A stretch of DNA of 64,000 nt, from the NCBI GenBank assembly GCA_902632445.1, contig CACPCL010000001.1:78375-142374 (forward strand), given 5' to 3'. Positions 56,053-63,745 of this stretch are shown here, piece after piece. The position numbers and the translations under genes are program-made. The stretch is from an uncultured Pelagibacteraceae bacterium (GTDB lineage Bacteria; Pseudomonadota; Alphaproteobacteria; Pelagibacterales; Pelagibacteraceae). Every line of letters starts with the position of its first letter. The first letter of the stretch is position 1. The notes under the pieces are model-generated. The model made no database searches. It saw only the letters and a list, made by a program, of their open reading frames with translations, and was not told the DNA's origin.

Positions 56053-57093
56053 TTAAGAATATTTTGACATAGTCATTTCGTGAAGTCTGCTTGTAGTTCT
56101 TTTAAAAGTTTCAGAGTGTTTTTTTGAAGTTCCTATTTTACTTAAATCTGAACTCATAGAAAGAGTAAGTTTTATTTTTTTTTCGTATAGAATGTCTATA
56201 AGAGTAATAAATCTCAACTGTTGGTTAGAATTATAATCACTAAATATTGGTACATCCTCAATAAATATATGTTTACATATTTGAGATATATTAAGATAAT
56301 CTTCTGCTCCTAGGTTCTGATCACATAAATCATTAAAATTAAATCTAGCTATACCTTCGTAAAAGTAATTTAGTTTGAAAACTCTTCCTTTAGTATTTAT
56401 TAATTTTTCCTCTTTTTTAAGATTTTTCGTTAGTATTCTAAAATTTTTATTTATACTAAATAAAGTTTTTTCATTTAAAGGATAAAAAATTCTCTGGTTA
56501 ATGTTTCGTTTCTGAGTCCTGTAATCCTCCTCTAAAAATAATTCTTTTTGAATTGATTTTTTTTCAATTAAGTTAATAAATGGAATAAATTGTTCTCTTT
56601 GCAAGCCATCTTTGTATAAATCAATTAGTTTAGTGTTTGTAGTGATTAGAATTTTTAAATTCTTCAAAAAAATATTTTCAAATAATTTTCCAAGTATCAT
56701 CGCATCCACAATATTTGTTACTTGAAATTCATCTAAATATATAAAATCAAAATTTTGTTTAAGATTTTTCACAAATTCAGAAATAGTGTTATCATCTTTT
56801 TTTTTATATCTATAATCGTGAAAATTAATCATAAATTCATTAAAATGAAATTTGGTTTTTTTAATATTTATTTGATCATATACAAAATTAGCTATCATAG
56901 TTTTACCAACTCCAACATTTCCGTAAAGGTAATAGCAACCGTGGTCTTCTTTTTTTGAAAAAAAATTAAGTAATTTATTTCTTGGAAAAATAAATTGTTC
57001 TAAACTTTTTAATATTTCTATTTGTTTTTTATTTATCTCAAATTTATTTTTGCTGCAAAATTCATTAAAAGAACTTTGTAAACTCGATGACAT
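56053..57093 (-). CDS. zapE: ZapE/AFG1-family ATPase
   Basis: The start at 57093 overlaps the galE stop (TAATG), giving 346 residues. A frame starting 18 bases upstream is less likely. The AFG1-like AAA+ protein has Walker A YLYGNVGVGKTMIANFVYD near 67, FHFNEFMINFHDYR near 95 and Walker B FIYLDEFQVTNIVDAMILGKLF near 125. It also has ITTNTKL and LTLSMS segments. Bacterial ZapE associates with the division apparatus; mitochondrial AFG1 relatives act in protein quality control. Which applies here is not known. Confidence 0.85.
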   Translation of the reverse strand: MSSSLQSSFNEFCSKNKFEINKKQIEILKSLEQFIFPRNKLLNFFSKKEDHGCYYLYGNVGVGKTMIANFVYDQINIKKTKFHFNEFMINFHDYRYKKKDDNTISEFVKNLKQNFDFIYLDEFQVTNIVDAMILGKLFENIFLKNLKILITTNTKLIDLYKDGLQREQFIPFINLIEKKSIQKELFLEEDYRTQKRNINQRIFYPLNEKTLFSINKNFRILTKNLKKEEKLINTKGRVFKLNYFYEGIARFNFNDLCDQNLGAEDYLNISQICKHIFIEDVPIFSDYNSNQQLRFITLIDILYEKKIKLTLSMSSDLSKIGTSKKHSETFKRTTSRLHEMTMSKYS

Positions 57094-58064
57094 TATTGTC
57101 TTTTTTCCCAATTTATACAGCTTTTAACTATTGTATTTAAATTATTAAATTTTGGTTTCCATTTTATAAACTTTTTTAACCTGTTATTTGAAGCAATAAT
57201 TTTCACTAGATCACCTTTTCTCCTTTTTGAAACCAAAATTTCTACTTTTTTAGAGGTTTGTTTTTTAAATGCTTCTGCAACTTCTAGAACTGAAACACCT
57301 CTGTTATACCCACAATTAAGTATTTTAGAATTATTTAGCTTATTTATCTTTTCTAAAACTTTGTAATGAATTTCTGCTATGTCAGTTACGTGAATGAAAT
57401 CTCTAATACAAGATCCATCTTTTGTATCATAATTTTTCCCATAAATTTTTAGTATGGGTCTTTTTTTTAAAATTTCCCGTGAAAAATTTTTAAATAAATG
57501 ATCGCTTTTATTTATTAATCCAATTTTTCCAGTTGGACTTGAGCCCGCTATATTGAAATATCTGAGAATACAATAATTGATCTTATTTTTTTTACAAAAT
57601 TGTTTTATAATTTTTTCAGCCTTTATTTTTGTTTTTCCGTAAACACTTTTTGGTTTAATCACAGATTTTTCATCTACCTTATATTGACCATCTTTATATA
57701 CAGCTGCGGTTGAGGAAAATACTAAATTTTTGATAGTTGTATTTTTACATGCTTTTAGCAAATTTTTAGTACCTAAAACGTTATTTTTAAAATATTTTTT
57801 TGGGTATTTTTCACCCTCGCCTATTATCAAATTTGCAGCTAAATGAATTACAGAGTCTATTTTATTATTTATAATTATATCTCTAATTTTTTTATTTTTA
57901 AGAATATCTACTTTAAAAAATTTAGCTTTTTTATTAATAAGTCTTCTATGACCTGTAGACAAATTGTCTGCTATAAAAATTTTTTTTTTATTTTTTATTA
58001 AAACCTCTGAAATATGCGAACCTATGTAACCAGCCCCTCCAGTGATAAGAATGTTTTTAATCAT
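57093..58064 (-). CDS. galE: UDP-glucose 4-epimerase
   Basis: The 323-residue short-chain dehydrogenase has the Rossmann motif ILITGGAGYIGSHISEVLI, DNLSTGHR near 35, VIHLAANL near 70, SSTAAVYKD near 117 and the catalytic YGKTK near 142. It also has LRYFNIAGSSPTG near 173 and CIRDFIHVTDIAE near 220. It interconverts UDP-glucose and UDP-galactose for surface polysaccharide. It begins just after tRNA-Arg on the same strand. Confidence 0.93.
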   Translation of the reverse strand: MIKNILITGGAGYIGSHISEVLIKNKKKIFIADNLSTGHRRLINKKAKFFKVDILKNKKIRDIIINNKIDSVIHLAANLIIGEGEKYPKKYFKNNVLGTKNLLKACKNTTIKNLVFSSTAAVYKDGQYKVDEKSVIKPKSVYGKTKIKAEKIIKQFCKKNKINYCILRYFNIAGSSPTGKIGLINKSDHLFKNFSREILKKRPILKIYGKNYDTKDGSCIRDFIHVTDIAEIHYKVLEKINKLNNSKILNCGYNRGVSVLEVAEAFKKQTSKKVEILVSKRRKGDLVKIIASNNRLKKFIKWKPKFNNLNTIVKSCINWEKRQ

Positions 58065-58073
58065 AATATTGAT

Positions 58074-58150
58074 TGGCGCGCCCTGAAGGATTCGAACCTA
58101 CGACCCTCGGTTTAGAAAACCGATGCTCTATCCAGCTGAGCTAAGGGCGC
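58074..58150 (-). tRNA. tRNA-Arg (anticodon TCT)
   Basis: A 77-base cloverleaf on the reverse strand with acceptor GCGCCCT/AGGGCGC, anticodon stem TCGGT/ACCGA around loop TTTCTAA (anticodon TCT), T loop GTTCGAATC and encoded CCA (TGG at 58074-58076 on the forward strand). It reads AGA/AGG. Confidence 0.95.
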
Positions 58151-58167
58151 TAAATAATTATATTTAC

Positions 58168-59238
58168 TTAAAAACATACTAGATGGTCAATATAAATCGG
58201 AGACTTTATACCGAATTGTTCTGACTTCTCGTGCTGATGAATATGATGGGAGTGAACAAATACAGGTAAATGCTCACCTTTTTTAGTTCTTAATGTATAA
58301 ATAAAATTTGTACCCTTAAATTTTCGATCAACTACTTCCAATTTTAATTTACTTTGATCGTCGTGAATTAAGTCCTCAGGTTGTAAAAGCAATTTAACCT
58401 TTGATCCGGATGGAAAATTATTTGATAATTTACCTCTGATTTCACCTAATTCGTCATGTTTAAGTCTATGAACTGCACACTCGCTATCTACAACCTGAAC
58501 ATCGATAAAGATTCCTTTGTTTAAAAAATTTGCAACATCAATTGAATTTGGTTCATGATGCACATTATAAGGAATGTCATACTGCTTTAATTGTTGATTT
58601 AAGATAATTCCGCATTTATCTGCCATTGAAAAAGCTTCATATGAATCGTGCGTGACGATTATTGTTGTCAAATTTATTCTTTTTAGAAGTTTTTTCACTG
58701 ATACTTGAATTTCCTCTTTTAAGCTTTGATCTATATTTGAAAAAGGTTCATCTAATAATAATAAGTCAGGCTTAGACATTAAGGATCTTGCAAGTGAAAC
58801 TCTTTGAGCTTCTCCTGCGCTAATTTGATGAGGAAATTTTTCCAGTATTGGTTCAATTCTTAATATCTTAATTATCTCCTTTTCATTAATTGAAGGTCCA
58901 TGACCATTAGACCTTTTTTTGCCAAAATTAATATTATCAATAACTTTATAATTAGGAAAAAGAGAATTATCTTGAAAGGAAAGTGCAATATTTCTTTTTT
59001 CAGGTTCGATATGAATTTCATCTGAAGCTAAGGTTTTGTCTCTAAGTTTAATTTTTCCTTTGCTGAGTTTTTGCAAACCTGCTATGGTTCTTAAAATTGT
59101 GGTCTTGCCAATGCCAGATGGACCTAATAAAGATACAATTTCGCCTTGATTTTTAATATTTAGGTTTACGTTATTTACTTTATTTTTCTCACTAGCGGTG
59201 AAGAAACCTTTTTGAATTTCAAAAAATATCTCCGACAT
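58168..59238 (-). CDS. fbpC: iron(III) ABC transporter ATP-binding protein FbpC
   Basis: The 356-residue ATPase has Walker A LLGPSGIGKTTILRTIAGLQ near 37, Q loop LSFQDNSLFPNYKV near 85, a signature ISAGEAQRVSLARSL near 138 (ISAGE instead of LSGGQ), Walker B LLLLDEPFSNID and H loop IVTHDSYEAFS. A C-terminal regulatory region follows. Variant signatures are common in iron transporters of this family. It is the last gene of the fbp operon, 12 bases after fbpB. Confidence 0.9.
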   Translation of the reverse strand: MSEIFFEIQKGFFTASEKNKVNNVNLNIKNQGEIVSLLGPSGIGKTTILRTIAGLQKLSKGKIKLRDKTLASDEIHIEPEKRNIALSFQDNSLFPNYKVIDNINFGKKRSNGHGPSINEKEIIKILRIEPILEKFPHQISAGEAQRVSLARSLMSKPDLLLLDEPFSNIDQSLKEEIQVSVKKLLKRINLTTIIVTHDSYEAFSMADKCGIILNQQLKQYDIPYNVHHEPNSIDVANFLNKGIFIDVQVVDSECAVHRLKHDELGEIRGKLSNNFPSGSKVKLLLQPEDLIHDDQSKLKLEVVDRKFKGTNFIYTLRTKKGEHLPVFVHSHHIHQHEKSEQFGIKSPIYIDHLVCF

Positions 59239-59250
59239 TTCTCAATTATA

Positions 59251-60867
59251 TTAGTTTTTATTAGAAAGTATATATTTAGATGATAATAGAATTAATATTG
59301 AGGACCAAAATATAAGAAAAAGAGATGGTAAAGCAGCAGCCTCTAGTAAGTCTTGAGAAGCGTAAATATATGCTTGAGTAGCGAATGTTTCAAAATTAAA
59401 TGGTCTTAAAATTAAAGTTATTGGCAATTCCTTTATAACTTCCAAAGAAATTAAAAGCATAACTAAAATAACGTTTGTCTTTAAATAAGGCACATGAATT
59501 TTCAAAAAAGTTTTAGTTTTTGAATATCCAAGAAGATATGCGCTCTCATCTATCGAATTATTAATTTTTTCATAACTCGATTTAATGCCATTGAAAGATA
59601 GTGAGAAAAATCTTATAAAATATGCTAAAATTAATCCAAAAATAGATCCTATAAAAATACTTTTGCTACTTTTAAAATTAAAAATTTCAGTCAAAAAATC
59701 ACTTAAGTTTGAAAAAAAGGTTATAAAAGCTACCGCTAAAATTACACCAGGAATTGCATAACCTGAAATCGAAAAATTTGTAAGGTAATTTAGAATTTTA
59801 CTTTTTGAAATTCTACTACCATAATTTATAAACAAAGAAATAATTACTATAAATAAACTTGCTAATAAAACTAAAAGTAAGGTATTTAAATTAATATCTA
59901 AAATATTTAAATCATTAAAATATTTAGGAAATTTTAAAGTCCAATAAATCATTTGTGAAACCGGAAATATGAAACTTACAAAAAAAATTAATAAACAAAT
60001 CGCCAATGGTACAATAGTTTTTTTTCCAGATAATTTAATTTTAGTGATAGGTTTATACCCTCTTCCTGGTTGATGATATCTTGCTTCTTTTCTCGAGTAA
60101 ATTTCAATAGAAAACAGTAAAAGTATGAAGAATAATAATATAAAAGATATTTGATTTGCAGTATTTAGATCGTCAAAAGACAACCACGAATTATAAATAC
60201 CTGTTGTTAAAGTATTAACGCTAAAAAAAGAGACTGTTCCAAAATCTGATAAACATTCCATTGAAACCAATGCAAGGCCTGCAATAATAGCTGGTCTTGC
60301 TGACGGTAAAATTATTTTGAAAAATGTTTCTTTCGAAGAAAGACCTAAGTTTTTTCCTACTTCTATGTAGTTACTGGATTGATAATAGAAAGACGCTCTT
60401 GTCAAAACATAAACATATGGGAAAAGCGAGAATGAAATTGCTAGTATTGCACCTTTAATTCCATCTAATTTGGGTATAATTAAGTTATAGTTATTCTCTC
60501 CAAAAAGGTATGTTAATATTGAAAAAGCTGTTCCGTAATTTTCAAAAAAAGCGATTATCGAAAATGCATAAATATATCCTGGTATGGCGAATGCTAGAAT
60601 TAGTGCCCAATTAAAAAAATTTGAAAAGGGAAAGTCATAAAATGAAACAAAATATGCCGATAAAACTCCAATAAAAAAAGTAATTATAATTACAAAAAAA
60701 AGGATTATTATTGAATTAAAAATATAATCAAAAAGAAAAGTATCTTTCAAAATTCCAAAATAACCACTAGTCTCATTAAAAAAGCTAAAAAATACTGTAA
60801 TTATCGGTAAAGATACTATAGTCGCAATAAGTAGTGAACTAAAAAACCATACGTTGTATTTAGTCAT
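59251..60867 (-). CDS. fbpB: iron(III) ABC transporter permease FbpB
   Basis: The 538-residue protein is the usual duplicated permease with about twelve membrane helices. The first half has ALILAFAIPGYIYAFSIIAF near 90 and the EAA-type loop NYIEVGKNLGLSSKETFFKIILPSARPAI near 166. The second half has SGYAIPGVILAVAFITFF near 365 and SAYLLGYSKTKTFLKIHVPYLK near 430. It is translated from a start overlapping the flavodoxin stop by eight bases. Confidence 0.92.
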   Translation of the reverse strand: MTKYNVWFFSSLLIATIVSLPIITVFFSFFNETSGYFGILKDTFLFDYIFNSIIILFFVIIITFFIGVLSAYFVSFYDFPFSNFFNWALILAFAIPGYIYAFSIIAFFENYGTAFSILTYLFGENNYNLIIPKLDGIKGAILAISFSLFPYVYVLTRASFYYQSSNYIEVGKNLGLSSKETFFKIILPSARPAIIAGLALVSMECLSDFGTVSFFSVNTLTTGIYNSWLSFDDLNTANQISFILLFFILLLFSIEIYSRKEARYHQPGRGYKPITKIKLSGKKTIVPLAICLLIFFVSFIFPVSQMIYWTLKFPKYFNDLNILDINLNTLLLVLLASLFIVIISLFINYGSRISKSKILNYLTNFSISGYAIPGVILAVAFITFFSNLSDFLTEIFNFKSSKSIFIGSIFGLILAYFIRFFSLSFNGIKSSYEKINNSIDESAYLLGYSKTKTFLKIHVPYLKTNVILVMLLISLEVIKELPITLILRPFNFETFATQAYIYASQDLLEAAALPSLFLIFWSSILILLSSKYILSNKN

Positions 60868-61309
60868 CTTTATTTTTAGATTTCAAATTTTCTAAAAATT
60901 TAATACTCCATTCTTTTGTTCCCCTTGTATCACCATCACATTCTAAACTTTCAATTATTTTATTACAATTTAGCTCTTCTAATTTTTTTGCTATCATTTT
61001 ACCTGCTCCGCAAAATATTTCATGAGATTTATCTCCTAATGCAATTAATCCATAACTTAATTTAGGCATTTTAATATTTGTAGCTTTGAGTTCATTCCAG
61101 AACTCTATGCCCATTTCTGGCACTTCTCCTTCGCCATAAGTTGAGGTCACTATTGCTACATTTTTTAATACCCTAAATGAGGACATATTATGAAAATTCA
61201 TCTCATTTATGGTTGTAATAAAACCTTGAGATTTTGCTAATGCATTAAGATTTTGAGCAACTTCCTCAGCATTTCCTGTTTGTGTAGCGTATAAAATATC
61301 CAATATCAT
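60860..61309 (-). CDS. flavodoxin-like FMN protein in the iron operon
   Basis: The 149-residue protein has the flavodoxin fold: phosphate loop ILYATQTGNAEEVAQ at the N terminus, TSTYGEGEVPE near 56, and ALGDKSHEIFCGAGK near 91, resembling the FMN domain of sulfite reductase and MioC more than long-chain flavodoxins. Flavodoxins replace ferredoxin under iron limitation. Its place between fbpA and fbpB suggests either that role or reduction of imported Fe(III) (inference). Confidence 0.85.
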   Translation of the reverse strand: MILDILYATQTGNAEEVAQNLNALAKSQGFITTINEMNFHNMSSFRVLKNVAIVTSTYGEGEVPEMGIEFWNELKATNIKMPKLSYGLIALGDKSHEIFCGAGKMIAKKLEELNCNKIIESLECDGDTRGTKEWSIKFLENLKSKNKDD

Positions 61310-61324
61310 TTAAATCTAATAAAA

Positions 61325-61380
61325 TTCTCTGGCTAAAGCGGCTTGAGTGTAGATTTTAGCTAGCATTTAAAGCCAGAGAA
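61325..61380 (-). promoter_or_regulatory. stem-loop before the flavodoxin gene
   Basis: On the reverse strand TTCTCTGGCT (61380-61371) pairs perfectly with AGCCAGAGAA (61334-61325) over ten bases around a 36-base loop, followed by TTTTATT. Within it GCTAAA (61360-61355) can instead pair with TTTAGC (61337-61332), overlapping the 3' arm, so two structures compete. It lies in the 86-base gap between the 57-residue gene and flavodoxin, and could be an attenuator, processing site or weak terminator. Confidence 0.5.
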
Positions 61381-61381
61381 A

Positions 61382-61391
61382 TTGACGTCAA
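61382..61391. promoter_or_regulatory. perfect palindrome TTGACGTCAA
   Basis: This ten-base palindrome lies directly beside the stem-loop at 61325-61380, four bases past the stop of the 57-residue gene. It could be a protein-binding site or extend the local RNA structure. No regulator can be named. Confidence 0.3.
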
Positions 61392-61395
61392 ACTT

Positions 61396-61569
61396 TTAAT
61401 TTTTATCTTTAAACATTGAAGAAATAATTGATTTAACTTCTTCAATCTTAATCTCAGAAACTTTTCTATTGGATATTTTTTGTTCCATTTTTTTAGCTTC
61501 TGACATACAAGGCGAACAACCAGTTTTTAACTCGTTTAAGTTAATTTCTTTTTTTATTGTTCGCCTCAT
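61396..61569 (-). CDS. 57-residue CxxC protein in the iron-uptake operon
   Basis: I do not recognise a family. From the ATG at 61569 the product is 57 residues: basic N terminus MRRTIKKEINLNEL, a TGCSPCMSEAKKME segment with a CxxC pair, and a C-terminal helix (IKIEEVKSIISSMFKDKN). A TTG four codons upstream, directly after the fbpA stop, is an alternative start. The spacing inside the operon, 12 bases after fbpA, argues for a real gene. The cysteine pair could bind metal or be redox-active with the flavodoxin (inference). Confidence 0.6.
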   Translation of the reverse strand: MRRTIKKEINLNELKTGCSPCMSEAKKMEQKISNRKVSEIKIEEVKSIISSMFKDKN

Positions 61570-61581
61570 ATTAATTAACAA

Positions 61582-62601
61582 CTATTTCCAACCTGCTGCT
61601 GTCATTACTTCTAAAGCATCTGCTTGTCTTTTTCCGTAATTAACAACTTTTGTTTTTAGATCTTGTTTGAAATCTAGTCCCATGTTTACAACAAGTGGAT
61701 GCGGAGACACACCTTTAATCATTGGATACTCAAAAGTATTGTTTACAATATGATTTTGAGCTTCTTCACTTAATAAAAACTCAACTAATTTTATTGCATT
61801 AGCTTTGTTTGGAGCGCCTTTTACAAGTCCTGCTCCACTAATGTTCATGTGAGTTCCTCTGCCGTCTTGGTTAGGAAAGAAAGGTTTTACTTTTTTGGCA
61901 GCTGCTTGCTGTTCTGGGCCTTTTTTTCCAGATAACATTAGCGCTAAATAATAAGTATTAGCTACAGCTATATCTGCTTCACCTGCTGCAACAGCAAGTA
62001 TTTGAGCTCTATCGTTCCCTTTTGGAGATCTTGCCATATTAGACACCATTCCTTTTGACCAATTCGCAATTTTTCCTTTTCCATTATTTTTAATTAAAGA
62101 AGCTACAAGTGATTGGTTATAAATATTATTCGAAGCTCTTATTACCAATCTTCCTTTCCATTTAGGATCAGCAAGACTTTCGTAAGTTAAACCAGATAAT
62201 TCTGCACCACTGACTCTTTCAGGCGCAAAATAAACTATCCTAGCTCTTTTTGCTATTCCTACCCACTTTGAAGTTCTAAAGTTACTTGGAACTGCAGCTT
62301 TTATACCTGCGTTTACTAGACCGCCTTGTAAATTAGCTTCAAAAGCACCTAATCTTCCTGCGTCAGCGGTAATGTAAAGATCAGCTTTACTATCAGCCCC
62401 TTCTTCTATTATTCTTTTTTCAAGTGCACCTGATTTACCTGATACAACATTTACTTTAATCCCTGTTTTAGCAGTAAATTTTTCATAAAGTTGAACATCA
62501 GAATCATAATGCCTTGCGCTAAAGATGTTTACTTCATTTGCAAATAAACTTCCTGCAAATGCAACTAAAAATAAATAGCTTATTATTATTGTTTTTTTCA
62601 T
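61582..62601 (-). CDS. fbpA: iron(III)-binding periplasmic protein FbpA/FutA-like
   Basis: The 339-residue protein has a Sec signal (cleavage near LFANE). The ferric-binding-protein fold is visible from VNIFSARHYDSDVQLYEKF near 24, FTAKTGIKVNVVSGKSG, ADLYITADAGRLG near 74, and GNDRAQILAVAAGEADIAVANTYY near 196 with the paired tyrosines that ligate iron. A final VEFLLSEEAQNHIVNNTFEYP follows near 273. A good ribosome binding site (AGAGGA) precedes the ATG, and two Fur-box-like palindromes lie just upstream. It heads the operon. Confidence 0.95.
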   Translation of the reverse strand: MKKTIIISYLFLVAFAGSLFANEVNIFSARHYDSDVQLYEKFTAKTGIKVNVVSGKSGALEKRIIEEGADSKADLYITADAGRLGAFEANLQGGLVNAGIKAAVPSNFRTSKWVGIAKRARIVYFAPERVSGAELSGLTYESLADPKWKGRLVIRASNNIYNQSLVASLIKNNGKGKIANWSKGMVSNMARSPKGNDRAQILAVAAGEADIAVANTYYLALMLSGKKGPEQQAAAKKVKPFFPNQDGRGTHMNISGAGLVKGAPNKANAIKLVEFLLSEEAQNHIVNNTFEYPMIKGVSPHPLVVNMGLDFKQDLKTKVVNYGKRQADALEVMTAAGWK

Positions 62602-62619
62602 TATTTTCCTCTTTTAATT

Positions 62620-62638
62620 GATACTGATTATCATTTAC
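62620..62638. promoter_or_regulatory. Fur-box-like site 1
   Basis: GATACTGATTATCATTTAC closely matches the 19-base Fur consensus GATAATGATTATCATTATC. It lies 18 bases upstream of the fbpA ATG. In alphaproteobacteria the binder may be Fur or the related Mur; the sequence alone cannot tell. Confidence 0.75.
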
Positions 62639-62646
62639 AGTAAATT

Positions 62647-62665
62647 GAGAATGATTATCATTTGC
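62647..62665. promoter_or_regulatory. Fur-box-like site 2
   Basis: GAGAATGATTATCATTTGC is the better of two matches to the Fur consensus, with an intact AATGATTATCATT core. It starts 27 bases from the start of site 1 and lies between fbpA and the divergent small membrane protein, next to that gene's promoter region. Confidence 0.8.
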
Positions 62666-62685
62666 ATAATTGACGCACTTAAAGG

Positions 62686-62694
62686 TGGTATAAT
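62686..62694 (+). promoter_or_regulatory. extended -10 promoter of the small membrane protein gene
   Basis: TGGTATAAT is an extended -10 element with a perfect hexamer (62689-62694), about 38 bases before the ATG at 62732. Its -35 position (about 62666-62671) borders Fur site 2, so an iron regulator could affect this promoter. Confidence 0.55.
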
Positions 62695-62731
62695 CTGTTG
62701 ATAAGTTAGAAAAAATGAAGTTAATAGAATT

Positions 62732-62947
62732 ATGTTACAAATTAATCCAAAAAAATTTAAACAAATTCAAAATAAAACAATTCCCTCACCCCTTAGACCT
62801 AAATTCAGGAATAAAGCTGAAACTAACATTTATTTTCTTTCGAAAAGAAAATTTCAAGGTGAAAAAAGACAATCTTTAATAAGAAATATAAAGTTAATAT
62901 CCGCAATTATATTATTAATAACTGGCGGATACTTACTCTCTAATTAA
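62732..62947 (+). CDS. small single-pass membrane protein, divergent from fbpA
   Basis: I do not recognise this 71-residue protein. The first 48 residues are strongly basic (NPKKFKQIQNK, KRKFQGEKRQ), followed by one C-terminal membrane helix (LISAIILLITGGYLLSN). It is thus probably a tail-anchored inner-membrane protein facing the cytoplasm. It has its own promoter next to the Fur sites, which raises the possibility of iron-linked expression. The 3' end overlaps the convergent hydratase-family gene by eight bases. Confidence 0.5.
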   Translation: MLQINPKKFKQIQNKTIPSPLRPKFRNKAETNIYFLSKRKFQGEKRQSLIRNIKLISAIILLITGGYLLSN

Positions 62948-63716
62948 TTTTAGTTTTTACAGATCCTAACTTTTCGACTCTTCCTTCATAAATACCTTTA
63001 GCTAAAATTGGAACAACACCAACAGTAGACCCCGTAAAAACATAAAAATCTTTATTATGTTTTACTTTATCTTTCTGAATTTTTTTTAAAACAAATAGAA
63101 GTGAATTCATTGGATTTATAAAAACAGTATTTGTATTACCATTAACAGATTGGTTAATTTTATGGTTTGAAATATTAGTTATTAAATTATTGACATTATT
63201 ATTTTTAAATTTCTTTCTAGGTCCAAGAATAAATTTTACGTTAGCACCAAAATCGGAACATAAATCTCCAAAACACTTAATTCCCTTTTTCTTTTGTCTA
63301 TAGCCAACAACCTCAATGCAAGGAGCTATATGTGTTATGAATTTTCTCATATTATTTTTTGTGATTTTTTTTTTAAAATCGAAGAAACTTTTTTTTAAAA
63401 AATAACAAACTTCTAATTCTATACCTAAAGTAAATTTATTTATTTTAACCGATTTCTTATTCTTAAGCACATTATGTTTATATACTGAAGCATAAAAAGG
63501 TTCTTTTTCACCTAATTTTTTAATTAAAGGGATACCGGTTCCCGCGGCTTTAAATCCGATAATAGGTTTAGTAATTTTACTTTCACAAAGTTTTCTAAAC
63601 TTTTCAGCATTTTTCATATTTTTAACATATTGAGGAGGTAGTGGTGATATTGATTTATTTTTAATAAAAGCCTTAACGAGCTTATTGGCCAACAAATTCA
63701 TATTTTTATTTATCAT
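62940..63716 (-). CDS. 2-keto-4-pentenoate hydratase-family protein
   Basis: The 258-residue protein belongs to the hydratase/fumarylacetoacetate-hydrolase-like family. Signs are IIGFKAAGTGIPLIKKLG near 52, the metal-binding glutamate pair in LGIELEVCYFLKK near 96, HIAPCIEVVGYR near 130 and the C-terminal FYVFTGSTVGVVPI near 224. Characterised members add water to 2-hydroxypentadienoates in aromatic meta-cleavage, but no meta-cleavage genes are nearby, so the substrate is unknown. It is divergent from pyruvate kinase. Confidence 0.75.
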   Translation of the reverse strand: MINKNMNLLANKLVKAFIKNKSISPLPPQYVKNMKNAEKFRKLCESKITKPIIGFKAAGTGIPLIKKLGEKEPFYASVYKHNVLKNKKSVKINKFTLGIELEVCYFLKKSFFDFKKKITKNNMRKFITHIAPCIEVVGYRQKKKGIKCFGDLCSDFGANVKFILGPRKKFKNNNVNNLITNISNHKINQSVNGNTNTVFINPMNSLLFVLKKIQKDKVKHNKDFYVFTGSTVGVVPILAKGIYEGRVEKLGSVKTKIN

Positions 63717-63745
63717 ATAAAATGTTATAACATATTAATTTATAA

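Noticed and set aside
62670..62694. TTGACG at 62670-62675 as a -35 element for the TATAAT at 62689
   Set aside because: The spacer is only 13 bases, too short for a normal sigma-70 promoter; the extended -10 explains the site better.
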